From: Emiliania huxleyi CCMP1516
Taxonomy: Eukaryota; Haptophyta; Isochrysidales; Noelaerhabdaceae
Assembly (NCBI RefSeq): GCF_000372725.1
Contig: NW_005201392.1
Location: 925,620-989,619, forward strand
Reading direction: 5' to 3'
DNA: 64,000 nt
Both the position numbers and the translations under genes were made by a program. The notes beneath the pieces are model-generated. The model searched no databases. It was not told where the DNA came from and worked only from the letters and a program-made list of their open reading frames with translations. Shown in pieces: positions 39,641 through 50,366 of the stretch; within the stretch, counting starts at the first letter, position 1, and each line of letters begins with the position of its first letter.

Positions 39641-40263
39641 ATGCTCGACCAAAACATCCCCGGGCTCGACTTGCCGAGGACGCCCGTGCCGCCTCGATAT
39701 CGGACGATATCGGCTGAGGAGGCCACGCAGACGCCACCTCAGCCCTCGATCGCCGCGACGCAGACGCTTCCGCTGGTCGTGGAGAGCGCGATGGCCGCGC
39801 GGGCGCGGGCCGACGCGGGAGAGCGCGCTAGGGAGCAGGCGATCAGCGAGTGGGACCAGCGCGCCGCCGAGGCACGCGAGCACGAGCTCAGCTTGCGCGA
39901 GCGGGCCCTCGCCGAGCGAGTCCTCGCGCGGGAGGAGTCGCTGCTGCGGCGGGCAGAGCAGGCAGAGTTGGAGCTGAAGGCCGAGCGGGAGAGGGCCGCC
40001 CGGCGGGAGGCGGAGCTCGAGGCGGCGCTGCACAGCCCGGAGACCGCCGCCGCAGAGCAGCGCCGCAAGGAGGAGGACGCGCTGCGAGAGTGGAACCGGC
40101 GGGCGGCGCGCTGCAACCCTCACTTTCCCTTCTCGCCCGGCTTGGCCGGCAAGGTGGGAGCGGTGCACTGGCCAGCGCGGCCGGAGCTGCGGAAGAGGTA
40201 CGCGCCGATGGCCCGCCTCGACACACCACCCTGGCAGCCCGCCAGCCGCGTCTGGCAGCACTA
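39641..40263 (+). CDS. Unidentified 207-residue coiled-coil protein
   Basis: Single exon from ATG 39641 to TAG 40261-40263. The N-terminus (GLDLPRTPVPPRYRTISAEE) is Pro-rich. Residues about 50-160 are an uninterrupted Ala/Glu/Arg helix with heptads (REQAISEWDQRAAEAREHEL, LLRRAEQAELELKAERERAA). The C-terminus changes to aromatic and basic composition (WNRRAARCNPHFPFSPGLAG, HWPARPELRKRYAPMARLD), which suggests a real binding segment. No family recognised; a cytoskeletal or flagellar structural role would be a guess. Bases 40264-40682 downstream hold nothing else. Confidence 0.55.
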
Positions 40264-40682
40264 GGCTCTGGCCAGGGAGGGGCCGGTGCCGGCGAGGGCA
40301 GCCTTGCAGCCTGCGCATGAGGCCGCTGCTGCAGCCGGCCAGTGATCGGGACTGGGTGCTCCGGTCTGATGCGAGGTTGCCTCTGCCTAAGCTGGAGCTT
40401 GCGTGAGAAAAGGGTCTCACTGGGGCGGCGGAGGGCAGGGTCTCGGCCCCCGCGGTGCGCGGGGACACACCTGACCTTTGAAACGATTGTGGGATTGTCG
40501 ATTCGATTTGACGATTTTAGAGCGCGTGTGACTATTTCTACCTTGTATGTGCGAGCTACATGAACATGACGAGCGGAGAGGCTTTCTCCTAGGGTTTCTC
40601 AACCGATGTCCGATCAGTCACATCTCACTACTCACAACACACACAAGTCACATCTCCGCCCCGGACAAACGACACATACATC

Positions 40683-41851
40683 TCACATGCCGCTTATACT
40701 GCCGGGCATGTCACATGCCTCCCCGTCCAGCGGTACGAGCGTCCCGTCGTGCGTGCCGCTCGTCGCCCAAAACTCGGGGACCGGAGACGCGTCGGTGTAC
40801 CAGATCGTGAGCGCAAACCGCTGCGTGGCTGGGCGGAGGATCGGCAGCACCTCGTGAGGACAGCGCTGGTCCGCCAGAAACAGCACCAACCGGTCCGCGA
40901 CCGGCGCAATGTCCGCCTGCGCGTCGGCACACCGCCTCCGCCCCACCCCGACCGCCTCCTCCTCCTCGTCTTCTTCGGAGGAGTCGGCGGTGGCGCACTG
41001 CGGCCCGTACAGCCGCAAGCAGCCGCCGTCCGCGCTGGCGTCCCACGCGCCGGCCTGCTGCAGATAGTAGACCGCCGTGAGCACCCTCGGGCTGCAGCGC
41101 GGGCCTGTTCACACCGGCGATTGTGAAGAGGCGCCGGACACAGCCTCCCACTGCTGCCGCGCGCGCCTCTGCCGCCCGGCACGGGCGCGCAGTCATTGTC
41201 GACGTGCCTCCGAAAGAAGTCCCCGGCGGCGTATCGCGAAAGCATGGGCTTTTGCCTGCCGACGACGGCGGCTAGGGCCGGGCAGTCTGCGGCGCGCAGC
41301 AGCCTCACGATTGCGTCTGTGCGCGCGCTCAGCTCCCCGAAGCCATCCGGATCCCAGCAGACCTGATCCGATCGCGCGTCGGTCCGCGAGCGGTCCGCGG
41401 CCGGCCGAAGATGGAGCGACGCTGCCTTGCACGCGCCGCGCAGGCGCACCGCGGCGCTGGCTCCCGCGAAGCCGTCCACAACGGCAAAGTGCCGCCTGCG
41501 CAGCGACGTGGCGACCGCGGCGACCGCATCTGGCGACCGCCACCACTCCCTCGTAGCGAGGGTCGGGCATGCGCCGCGCAGCGCCGCGAGCTGTGGGTGG
41601 AGCGCTCGCACGTCGTCTCCGACGAGCATCGGCGCGGCCGTTTCGACCGGATCGCCCGACAATAGCAGCGCATGCAGCTCGCGAGCCCAAGCGGGCCACA
41701 CCTCACCGTCGAGCTCCCACGCCAGGCTGCTCGCCGCCTTGAACGAGGCGATGCCCTGCGCCACTTTCCCGGCGTCACAGAGCACCTCGCCAGTGATGTA
41801 GGCACGGACGGCCTGCTCGCGCAGCGACGGTGGCGTGGGAGGTCGCCACAT
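40683..41851 (-). CDS. HIF-prolyl-hydroxylase-like 2OG dioxygenase
   Basis: Model complement(41851-41191, 41104-40683), 360 residues. The intron is GC-AG: splicing AATGACT|GC...CAG|GCC gives RRHVDNDCPRCSPRVLTAVYYLQ, which fits the EGLN/PHD family where the uncorrected frame does not. Metal and cosubstrate ligands are present: HVD (HxD), distal H in RCPHEVLP and the 2OG-binding R in QRFALTIWYTD. A TPR-like helical N-terminus (AVRAYITGEVLCDAGKVAQG) precedes it, which is not in animal EGLN proteins. These enzymes hydroxylate prolines in an oxygen-dependent way; in protists Skp1 is a known substrate, so an oxygen-sensing role is inferred. An acidic insertion (SSEEDEEEEAV) interrupts the core. Confidence 0.8.
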
Positions 41852-42003
41852 ACGCGTCGCTCACCGCCGGGGCGGGCGCCTGGCGGCGCCGCTGGTTCGC
41901 TCGCTACGCGTCGCTCACCGCCGGGGCGGGCGCCTGGCGGCGCCGCTGGTTCGCTCGCTACGCGTCGCTCACCGCCGGGGCGGGCGCGTGGCGGCGCCGC
42001 TGC
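41851..42003. repeat. 54-bp tandem repeat, about 2.8 copies
   Basis: Unit TACGCGTCGCTCACCGCCGG plus 34 bases starts at 41851, 41905 and 41959, and is nearly perfect. It abuts the ATG of the hydroxylase gene (which lies in the first unit), so it forms the 5' leader of that gene, and ends about 30 bp from the piggyBac element end. Confidence 0.9.
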
Positions 42004-42289
42004 GCAAAAAATCAGCAAACGACAGCACTCCAAGTGTCTATCTGAACCATGAAGTTACTTCAGGAAGTAAGTATTCACAGCTGTATAGCACGGGATCGCA
42101 CCCCCCAACCGCTTACTAGGAACCCCTCGCCTTATTGTTTGGCCCCCTCAGGCCACACACAGTTACTTCATAGTTACTTCTGCGGCATTCTCGCGTACAT
42201 GTCGGCCGAGCGCGCGCCCCCTGCCTGCCGGCAAACGGTCTCCTGAGAGCCCTCCTACACCCTTGCCACCCCCCCAGCCCAAGCCACCA

Positions 42290-44540
42290 TCAGATGCTCC
42301 GCCTGGCCCCGCGCCCGCGGCCCCCGGTGGCGCCGCCGCCGGAGGCGCGGCGTCGCGGCGAGCTTCGGAGGGCCTTCTTCTGGATGCCGAGGCGGAGGCC
42401 GTGCACTCGGGTAGTGCCTGCGCAGTGCATGGCATAGCAGCGGCGGCCGGTGCTGGGGTTGCAGAACGCGTGGTCGGCATTGCCGTTCGGGCAGCAGGTC
42501 ACGCAGTACCAGCCCGCCATGATGCCCTTTTGGCACCAGCTGCACTGGTGGTGCTCGTTGGTGTAGTTGTCGAACTTTGCCATCTCATGCATCTCTGGGG
42601 CAGCTCTCGGGTCGGCCCCGCCGGCTGCACTCGAGGCGGCACCGTACTCAGCCTTGCCGAGCGTGAGGAGGGTAAACGCCAGCCGCTTGCGGAACTCGGG
42701 GTGGCCCAGCGTCCGCTCCCCCGCCACCTTCTTGTACGTCGGGTGCCAGTTGAGAAGCGCCTTGTACACGTTGACCTCCCAGAAGCCCAGCCCCTCGGCA
42801 AAGTGGCGGTGCACCCAGTTGTTGGTGGCCCAATGCGTCGGCCATCGAGACAAGCCCCTGCCGAAGGTGGTTGTGGACGTCGACGACCGAGTAGAACTTG
42901 TGGTACATGGCGTGCACGCAGGTCGTCGCAATGCTGAGGGTGTACTTGATGCGCCGGCCAATGGCGTCGGTGATGGTCCACGACTTTTGGTAGTCGTCTG
43001 CAGGCTTCATGGTCGAGGCGGTGCTCACCACCAGCACGGGCTTCTTGGAGTTGTGCCCCGCGGCCAGCACCTCGACCGTGCCGCTGGGCCTCTCAAACTT
43101 TTGGGTGTACGCGTACGACTGGCCGCGCGTCTGCTTCGGGCACAGCTTCGACTTCTTGTCGTAGCCAAGCTTGTCGAGGAGCAGGTCCTTGGGGTAGTGC
43201 TTGTGCGCCGTCTTGACGTTCATGACGGCAAAGAGGCCGATGTCGTACAGCGCGAGGATGCACGGGACGGAGCCGAACCAGCTGTCCGCAATCACCACTC
43301 GCCCTCGAGACGCGCACTTTTCCACCAGCCGCAGGGTGAGCGCGACGCTCCTCCACGGTCCGTCTGCACCGAGCTTCCTCTTCTGCTCGGCGCACTTTTC
43401 CTTTGTCGCCATCGCCTTCTTCCCCTCCCACACCTCGAACCAGATGAGGATGCCGCACATCGCGCAGCAAAGGGTGTGGAGCTCGAGTCCTTTGGGCGTC
43501 GGCTTGCGCTGAACCACCATGAAGCCGGGCATGCCGCGTCCTAGCCACTTGACCATGCTCTCATCCAAGCACATGACCCAGCCGCACGTCACTGCCGCGA
43601 AAAAGGCGTTGCGCAGGGCATCCCAAAACTTGCGGGTCGCATTGAAAGGGTCCTGCGGGTCCTCGTAGGTTGGCAGCTCGAAGCACGCTTGCATCTGCTT
43701 GAACCACCTGATTCCTCGCTGCGCGCCGGGGTGACCAATCTGAAGCCACGTCTTCAAGTCGTAGGTCGGGCCGAAGCCGTCGCTTGGCTCGTCAGCAAAG
43801 AACTGCTCGCGCCCCCCCACCGTGAAGAAGGCGAGCATGTACATCCAGCATCCGATCCACTGGAGCACGTCATTGGTGGTAACGAACCAGTTCTTGTAGT
43901 GGACGTCGTTGCCCTCGCTCCACCGCGCCCGGCCGTTCGCCTGCATCTTCTCGGCGAGCTCGCTAATGTACGCCATCGGGAGGAAGTGCTTGGCGTACTC
44001 GAGGAGCGACGACGCGGGGTTGAGCTGTTCCAGCTTCGGGCCAAAGTTGTCTCCACCCTCCCTGTCGCGCGCGCAGAACTGGCGGTGGTCGTTCTCCTTC
44101 CAGGCAGCGCTGTCGCCAGTCTCCTCGCCGTCGTCGTGCTCCTCGGCGAGCTCGCAGTCGCTGTCGTCGCTCTCCTCGAGGTCTGGAATGCGCGCGCCGT
44201 CAGGCTGCTCGTCGTCGTCGGGCTCAACCGCAGCAGCAGGTGCAGCCGCCGCAGGAGCCGCCGCAGGCGAAGGCGCAGCGGCTGAGGCGGCTCTGCCGCC
44301 GCGCCGATCCGGCGGGAGGAGCTCGACACCGAGCTGGGGGCCGACCCGGTCGGTGTCGTCGTCGGCGGTTCCAAGCTCCGCTTGCACGACCGGCAGCGGC
44401 AACGTGCTTGGGCCAGCTGCACCTGGGGCCGGCGCCCGCTGGAACCTTCCGGTAGATGCTGCCGCGAGTAGTATCGCCGCCGGGCTCGGCGCCGCCGCGG
44501 CGGCAGCGGGCTGCTTTCCCTTTGCACGCTTTGGGGGCAT
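42290..44540 (-). pseudogene. piggyBac-like DDE transposase (one frameshift)
   Basis: ATG 44540. Residues 1-130 are an Ala/Asp/Glu-rich leader. The DDE_Tnp_1_7 core follows, with the three expected aspartates in CLDESMVKWLG, VIADSWFGSVP and YSVVDVHNHLRQG; KNWFVTTNDVLQWIGCWMYM is the typical N-terminal piggyBac helix region. Near 42840 coding moves by one base: LVSMADALGH is in frame with the start, WATNNWVHRHFAEGLGFW and VYKALLNWHPTYKK in the next frame. That frame ends with a C-terminal cysteine-rich zinc domain (CSWCQKGIMAGWYCVTCCP, then DHAFCNPSTGRRCYAMHC) as in piggyBac family members. A single +1 shift is the only break seen, so this copy is recent or the shift is an assembly error. Stop at 42290-42292. 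Confidence 0.8.
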
Positions 44541-44605
44541 CTGACGCTCGACCCGACCCGGTCACGGTCGCAGTCAAAGCTGTCACGGGTCAGCGAGTCA
44601 ACGAC

Positions 44606-45052
44606 ATGGTGACGACACGATCGAAGGCGAAGCATGAAGCCCCGCAAGGCGCTGCCGCGCCTCAAGGCGCGCCTCTGCCGCACGCGCTCACATCATGCAC
44701 CGCGCGCCGCCGAGCGGGACGTGCCGTCCGTTTCAGTCCATCGCCCGGGCATCGCGCCCGCCGACAACAGTTGAGCATGATCTCCGCCATTGCTCCGTTT
44801 CTTTTTTCACGCCTTCACGCGCGCGCAGGCGCCCCCGACTGTACTGAGCGCACCCCCCACCGTCCCCTGCCAGGCCCAAGCACGCCGCAGGCTCCGGTGA
44901 GGCCGCCTGGGGAGCGCAGGAGGTCTCCCCGCCTCCGCGACCAAGTGCACGATACGCCAGGCGTACACAAGTCCAAGAACAAGCCCCGGCCGCCGCGGTG
45001 GAGCTCCTACACCGACTCCGACGGTGACCACCACCCCTCCCCGGTCTTTTAG
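44606..45052 (+). CDS. Divergent small ORF inside the piggyBac element
   Basis: ATG at 44606, 66 bp from and divergent to the transposase ATG, gives 148 codons to TAG at 45050-45052. The product is Arg/Pro-rich with an AT-hook-like PGERRRSPRLRDQ segment and a KSKNKPRPPRWSSYTDSDGD end. The location, entirely between transposase and right terminus, suggests an accessory gene of the transposon. Composition alone could also produce such a frame by chance in this GC-rich DNA. Confidence 0.35.
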   Translation: MVTTRSKAKHEAPQGAAAPQGAPLPHALTSCTARRRAGRAVRFSPSPGHRARRQQLSMISAIAPFLFSRLHARAGAPDCTERTPHRPLPGPSTPQAPVRPPGERRRSPRLRDQVHDTPGVHKSKNKPRPPRWSSYTDSDGDHHPSPVF

Positions 45053-45224
45053 GGAGCGGGTCCGCTCCAGTCCAGGTCTGCCCTGTGTCTAGGGAGCTGT
45101 GGGCGGGGGCTAGGGGCCATTGCGGGCGCGGGGCGGGGATAGTTACTTCTCAGAGTAAGTAGTTACTTCAGGAAGTAACTGGTTCAGATAGACACAAGTG
45201 CTCAAACGGATTAACGAGAGACTA

Positions 45225-45502
45225 CGAAAAGAGATACGAGGAGGCAGACTCCCCAGGGTGGGCGACGGCTAGCGCATCACACCCTCCTCTCCTTAAAATC
45301 CCTGTGTGGTGGCGGCGTGCCGTTCTCCCATCCCTCCCTTGGGTTGTGTGTTTTCTTTCTTTCTTTCTCAAACGGATTAAGAGGAAGTGTTAGGGAGGGC
45401 GACGGCTAGCGCATCACACCCCTCTCCTTAAAATCCCTGTGTGGTGGCGGCGTGCCGTCCTCCCATCCCTCCCTTGCGTTGTCTCTTTCTTTCTTTCTTT
45501 TT
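45225..45502. repeat. Tandem pair of extended R1 repeats
   Basis: Two successive units share AAACGGATTAA, then GGGCGACGGCTAGCGCATCA, then the R1 body TTAAAATCCCTGTGTGGTGG and a TTTCTTTC tail (R1 bodies at 45293-45369 and 45428-45502). The first unit starts close to the right end of the piggyBac element. The rest of 45196-45645 has TTTC and TAAA runs only. Confidence 0.8.
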
Positions 45503-45645
45503 AAAATGAACTCGGGGGGCACGGGACGCGGCACAAACGGGGCACTTTCTTTCTTTCGTAAGGGGAAGGGGATAAATAAATAAATAGAGCAGTCATCTCC
45601 AGGGGAAGGGGACACCCCTCGAGCCTCCTTGGTCCCTTTTCTTAT

Positions 45646-46221
45646 TTAGCTCACACCATGCCGATGACACAGAGGACAACAACAGGATATACTAGCGGTC
45701 CATCGCCGCAACCCATCCCCGTCTCCGGCAGCGCCGCCTGCGCCCGCGCCGGCCTGCTCTGGGACGGCGCGCCACCGCTCGTCGTCCAGCATGTGCCACC
45801 ACCGCCGATCCGAGTTGCCGTCGTACTCGACCTCGTGCACGATCCGTCCGTCCCCGTCCTCCTCCCGCGCCATGACGGTCGCAGGGTACCACCGCTCGCT
45901 GTCGCAGAATATCTCGAGGCGCGATCCGGTGGACAGGACAGTGTGGCCGTCGAGCGCCGCCCTGGCATCCTCGCGCTGTCGCTTCCGCCGCTTCGCCTTC
46001 GTCTCCTTGCTGCGCAGCAGGGTGTAGTTCGGGCCCACCTCCGCCACGCTGTCCAGCACGTGGACGGCGCTCGCCATCTCGACCACGTCGTCCTCCGGCG
46101 GAAGCTCCGCGTCGCCCGCGGCCGCTTCCCGAGCGCGCTCGTCGCGCATCCGCTCGTGGTGGGCCTGCCGACGCGCCACGCCGGCGCCCGTGTGCCTCGC
46201 CGCCGCGTCCGGCGACGGCAT
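45646..46221 (-). CDS. Small protein with Tudor-like domain
   Basis: The first in-frame ATG is at 46221-46219 (191 residues to the stop at 45646-45648); the frame is open upstream without ATG, so the start could lie in an earlier exon. The N-terminus is charged and helical (ARRQAHHERMRDERAREAAA); the middle has KETKAKRRKRQREDARAAL. Residues about 110-165 read GSRLEIFCDSERWYPATVMA, then VHEVEYDGNSDRRWWHMLDD and ERWRAV, the layout of a Tudor/agenet barrel (W-A-V, Y-D, W-H-L). Such domains read methylated Lys/Arg in chromatin or RNA proteins. A basic stretch could act as a nuclear signal. Confidence 0.55.
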   Translation of the reverse strand: MPSPDAAARHTGAGVARRQAHHERMRDERAREAAAGDAELPPEDDVVEMASAVHVLDSVAEVGPNYTLLRSKETKAKRRKRQREDARAALDGHTVLSTGSRLEIFCDSERWYPATVMAREEDGDGRIVHEVEYDGNSDRRWWHMLDDERWRAVPEQAGAGAGGAAGDGDGLRRWTASISCCCPLCHRHGVS

Positions 46222-46733
46222 CAGTGCTGTCCGCCCGAGCGTGACTCGCCACTCCACGACCTCCACGACCTCCACGACCGCCGAAAAGCACGACCGCCGA
46301 AAAGTTCGCCCACTCGCTCTGCCCCAAACCTAAATCGTCTCTCTTTGTACATACATATTATATATCCACAACCATGCGCATAAATAAATAACGCACGGGC
46401 TCTCAGCGGAGCTGGGAATAGGACCGCCGCAAGCGGCGTGGCGTGGAGCGGTTGAGCATCCCTCCGGGGGCCCCCTCTGCGCCGGGGAGGCGATGTTGGA
46501 GGCTAGGACGCAAGCGTCATCGCCCTTTTCCAAACTCGGGGCCCACTCCGCTACGCTCCGACCCGAATTTGGAGGGCCTAAAAGTTTAAGGTGTTGCTGC
46601 GCAAAAGGGGTCGGACACAGGGCGCAGCTCATGCCAAGAGCTAGAAGGGGAGCTAGAGAGAACGACTACCCTGTCCCGTTATTGCGTACACCAACACCAC
46701 AAAAGCTCTCTCTCTCCTGTCGTCAGCCTGTCC

Positions 46734-47112
46734 TCACTCAGGGGGGTCACAACTACCGAGTCCCTCGACTAGCTGCCACGTTGCCGACCGAGAGCGGATC
46801 TCCTCCTGCTCCGCAAGGAGGGTGGCCAAGGCTAAAGTCTTGCCGGAGCCGCCGGGCGCGTTGACGACTTGGAGAAGGTCCCCTTATGTACTTGTACATG
46901 TAGAGATGCTCGAGGGGGTGCTTTGTGGGGCGGTGCGCAGCCAGGTCCTCGGTTGAAGCATTCGTCGGAGGCTGCGGCACGACGGGAGGGTCGCGATAGC
47001 AGTCCTCGGGCGAGCCGACGCGCATGTCCAACCAGCGCTGGGACTCGTTGTGACGGCAGACGCCGGCTGCCTCTCCAACCGCTTCTGCAGCGTCCTTCTT
47101 TGCCCGGTGCAT
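46734..47112 (-). CDS. P-loop (helicase-like) fragment
   Basis: An exon-like frame encodes DLLQVVNAPGGSGKTLALAT then LLAEQEEIRSRSATWQLVEG and stops at 46734-46736. GGSGKT is a Walker A motif in the context seen in SF1/PIF1-type helicases (VxxAPGGSGKT). The preceding frame (MHRAKKDAAEAV, SQRWLDMRVGSPEDCY, KHPLEHLYMYK) may be an upstream exon. No Walker B or other helicase motif follows, so this is a truncated gene or part of a mobile element. Bases 46222-46733 and 47181-47899 around it hold no gene I can support; (TAAA)-type runs occur at 46380 and 47465-47490. Confidence 0.4.
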
Positions 47113-47899
47113 GGGCTCGATCCGATTCCGCAGCGTGTCGTCCCCAGCGGCGGTGCTGCGCGGGAGGCGGCCGCGGGCACGCTGGGCTCGATCAGCGGCT
47201 TTCCCTCAGTTGCTCCGAAAGCACGGACTTGGCGGACGTTCTTGGTTCAATTTTACGGATGTCTTGGCACCAGCTTAAGGCTTGCACGGCAGAGATCACG
47301 CAGTTTGCGCACGGTATTCAATTCGGATTTTGCTATTTGCTCGTGTGGGGGTATATTATTTGTCAATGGTACCGCGTCTGCGACGCGGGGGCGCCTTGCG
47401 GGCAGAGCCCTACCTTAGCCACCCTTCATATCTTGCGCGCGGTCATAAACTAGCCGCACAAAGAATAAATCCCCAAAATAATAAATAAAACGCGGACACA
47501 CCAAACAAGGGGTGGGAGAAGGACATCCAATGCGCAACCAGAGCGCGATGTGCACGGTGGATTTCTTTATCGGAGTTAGCGCGTGAGTCCGACAAATACG
47601 AATCTCGAATGTGATATGTGTGTGCACCGTCACGCGCCGCGAGGCCGCGCGACGCCGGATGTGGAGATCAGTGGACAGTGTGGTTTGAGATTGACACCGG
47701 AAGGACACAGGAGAGAGTACACAGCTCGCAGAAGAGGGGACCATCAACCACCACCTGCCCACACCGCCCCTCGCGCGGGGACCCTCACGGCTCACAGCTC
47801 ACCTGCCCACACCGTCCCGACCCCGGCCGCGTGCATAAAGGGTGTGTTGACCGTGGCATCACACGCCCTCAGCCTCGGGTCCACCGCGAGTCGGCACGG

Positions 47900-49414
47900 T
47901 CAGCCGTTCAGCGACGCTGCCCTCGCCCGCCGCGACCGCGTCCGGTTTGCCGCCTTTGCGCGCCCGCGTCCCCGAGTCCAGTTGGCTGCTCGACGCACTG
48001 ACCACAGCGCAGCCTGAGTGATGCTGGCGCTCGGCGTGGCCCCAAACGAGGAGGTGGCGAGATGTGCCATTGCGCGGGCCCAGGAGTGCGTGCGGCTGCG
48101 GTTGCCTCGGCCCGAGAGCCGGCGAGGCTCGACGCCATGGCTGAACTCAGTGGGCGAGAGCGCCACCTCGGCCAGCCGCCTCCGCAGCTCCGTTGGCCCT
48201 CCCGACCGCCAGCGGAAGACATGCAGCGCGCCGCCGCCACCACTGTCGAGCGTGTAGATGCGCTCCGCGTCCGCCGCCAACGCAGTCAGCGCTACGGGCG
48301 AGTCGCCTCCCGGCGGCGTCACCGCCTGGTAGGCTCTCTTGCCGTCCTCTGAGAGGACCCGCAGCCCCGTCGCCTCCATCACGACGAGGACGGCGCGACC
48401 TGCGCACAGCAGCAGAGACGTGTGACCGGGAGGGTTCGCCACGCCGACGGCTGGGGAAAGGCTGGGTGGCGACGCCTCCCGACGGCTTGAGCACCATCAC
48501 CCCGCGTGGAGAGTTGAGACCGTGGCTGTCGATCCGGTCAAACAGCACCGGCCGCTCCCGCTTGGAGCGCAGCGCAAAGACCCAGACGCAAGCGGCGACC
48601 GGATCCGCGGCGTAGAGCTTGCCGCCATGCGCGGCGAGGCCGTGGGGGTTAAAATCCTGCAGGCAGGCGGGGAGGGTGTGAGATTGCAGGCAGGGGAGAG
48701 AGATGCGAAGCAGGGTCTCATAGTGGGGGCGCGGGCCTTGCCCTCGACTGACGCCGCGTTTAGGACGCTCTCGGTGCGCAACGTGTGCTGCTGCAGGATG
48801 CGGATTGCGTGCGATGTCGGATCCGACACAAAGACGCGCTGCGCGGCGACGCACATCCCGTGCGGGTCGCGCAGCTTTGGCGCAGTCGAGTAGCGCATGT
48901 GTCCTCCCCCCGGGAGAGCGAGCTGCTGCACGCGGTTGGTGCCTGCACATCACCGCGCAGAGCAATGTCGGCCGCGGCGTAAAAGAGAGGCGTCGGCAAA
49001 GGGCAAGCCCCCTCCACATTGTGGGCATGGGGAAAAGGCTCTCGCGGCTATTTCAAGCGCACCGCGTTCGCCAACGAGCAGCGAGTGGGAGACGGGCACG
49101 TTGTTGACGCGGAGGTCCTTGTGCATAATCACGGCGAGGTGCGCGGGGCGATTGAGCTGGCCCGGTGCGCTGCCCGGCGTGCCCATCCGCCGAATCACCC
49201 TCCCATCCGCCGACGCGACCACGAGCGAGCCGCGTGCTGTGTCAGAGAGGAGCAGCTCTCCGGTCGGAAGCAGGAGGACTGAGGCGGCTGAGGCGAGCGT
49301 GTCGGCGGGCAGCTCGACAGGCCGCTCGTACTCAATGACCACCGGGGCTCGCGCAGCCGCCGCGGCGAGCAGGAGCGCTAGGCAGCCCGCCATGGCGCGG
49401 CGCGGGGCCCCCAT
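47900..49414 (-). CDS. Secreted NHL-repeat beta-propeller protein
   Basis: ATG 49414 (a second ATG at 49393 gives the same signal peptide, MAGCLALLLAAAAARA). Exons are about 49414-49020, 48950-48740 and 48660-47900 with unresolved boundaries. NHL-type blades are visible: SAASVLLLPTGELLLSDTAR with GSLVVASADGRVI; LRDPHGMCVAAQRVFVSDPT with SHAIRILQ; FNPHGLAAHGGKLYAADPVA with ACVWVFAL; and ALTALAADAERIYTLDSGGG. NHL propellers form six blades and bind protein or RNA, or catalyse in peptidylglycine lyases; no catalytic site is evident here. Secretion is inferred from the N-terminus. The last 80 residues are Arg/Ser-rich and may not be coding. Confidence 0.65.
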
Positions 49415-49829
49415 ACTTGGATGTTTGGCCCGCCCCGGGTGGTTGGAAGTCTGCGGGTTCGGGCTCCGTGTGGATGGGAAGCTTAGCCTTGCTGAGATGA
49501 CTGGAACGGCAACTAGCGATCCAGCTATTCTTTTCTTTGTATTGCCCGCCTCGACGCCAGCGCTGCCGCCGGGCGACGCCGCGCCGCCGCCGGACGACGG
49601 ATAAGGATCCTCTGTGCCATCTGAGGCCGCCGCGAATGCGCCGCACCTATACCTACTGTACCTATTCCCACGCAGCGGAGAGATCAAGCCCTCTACCTAT
49701 GTGGGAGCTCCAAGCGCAGAGCCCCTATCCGGCGGGGAGGCGGGGAGCCCGAGAACCCTGGCTCTGACGCGCAATCCAAGCTGCAGAAACGAGCTTTCAG
49801 TGCCTACAAGTGTAGGCACTGGATTATCG

Positions 49830-49985
49830 TGCGCGCGGAGCGCGCTGGTGCTACCCGGACACACGCGCGGAGCGCGCTAGCTGGACACACGCGCGGAGCG
49901 CGCTAGCTAGACACACGCGCGGAGCGCGCTGGCTAGATACCGCGCGGAGCGCGCTGGCACCTATGTGCGCGGAGCGCACCGCGGT
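49830..49985. repeat. GCGCGGAGCGCGC palindromic tandem repeat
   Basis: Six units of a CGCGCGGAGCGCGCT hairpin separated by short linkers (AGCTGGACACA, AGCTAGACACA). Each unit can fold on itself. Related units recur at 50272-50320 and 50415-50450. Sequence from 49415 to 49829 upstream has no gene. Confidence 0.85.
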
Positions 49986-50108
49986 ACCGGTAGAGTCTAG
50001 ACACATGAAGACAGTCTGTTGCAGTCAGCTGTGGCCACGCTTCTTCGAAGCTGGCCTGACGTCGTAGCACGCGTCTGGCAGACGCTGTGGTCTCTGCCTT
50101 CTTCCGCG

Positions 50109-50366
50109 TCATGACCACACCCCGCTGCAGCGAAGCTCCAATGCCGCCCCTCTGTGCATGTGACCTGAGCTGTCGTTGTGGTGAAAGCGGTCTTCCCAGT
50201 TGAGCCCGCCCCAGTTCTCGAGCGCACGGTTGATGAAGGGCACGGCGACGGCCGCATGTAGCGCCCCCAGAGACACGCGCGGAGCGCGCCGCTGCACAGG
50301 CGCGGAGCGCCGCCACTTGAGATTGGGCCTGTGGGTGGGCCGAGTGGTTCCTAGCGTGTGAGTCAA
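50109..50366 (-). CDS. Possible gene fragment
   Basis: The minus-strand frame encodes LGALHAAVAVPFINRALENW, then GGLNWEDRFHHNDSSGHMHR, then GAALELRCSGVWS and a stop. Asn/His/Trp content is unlike the random Arg/Ala frames nearby and looks like an exon, but no family is recognised. The upstream half overlaps the palindromic repeats at 50272-50320. The ATG at 50366 is not convincing. Confidence 0.3.
   Translation of the reverse strand: MTHTLGTTRPTHRPNLKWRRSAPVQRRAPRVSLGALHAAVAVPFINRALENWGGLNWEDRFHHNDSSGHMHRGAALELRCSGVWS

Larger units (their letters stand above)
42034..45195 (-). mobile_element. piggyBac-type DNA transposon
   Basis: A perfect 16-bp terminal inverted repeat, GTGTCTATCTGAACCA, lies at 42034-42049 and (as complement) at 45180-45195. 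Inside each end comes an AGTTACTTC/GAAGTAA palindromic block (42051-42070; 45141-45179). Between them is a piggyBac-like transposase. The usual TTAA target duplication is not visible directly at the ends; the nearest TTAA is about 15 bp outside the right end. The element is inserted immediately upstream of the hydroxylase gene. Confidence 0.75.

Noticed and set aside
42116-42182. A second AGTTACTTC block as an alternative left end of the piggyBac element
   Set aside because: Only the 42034-42049 sequence matches the right terminus over 16 bp; the inner copy looks subterminal.
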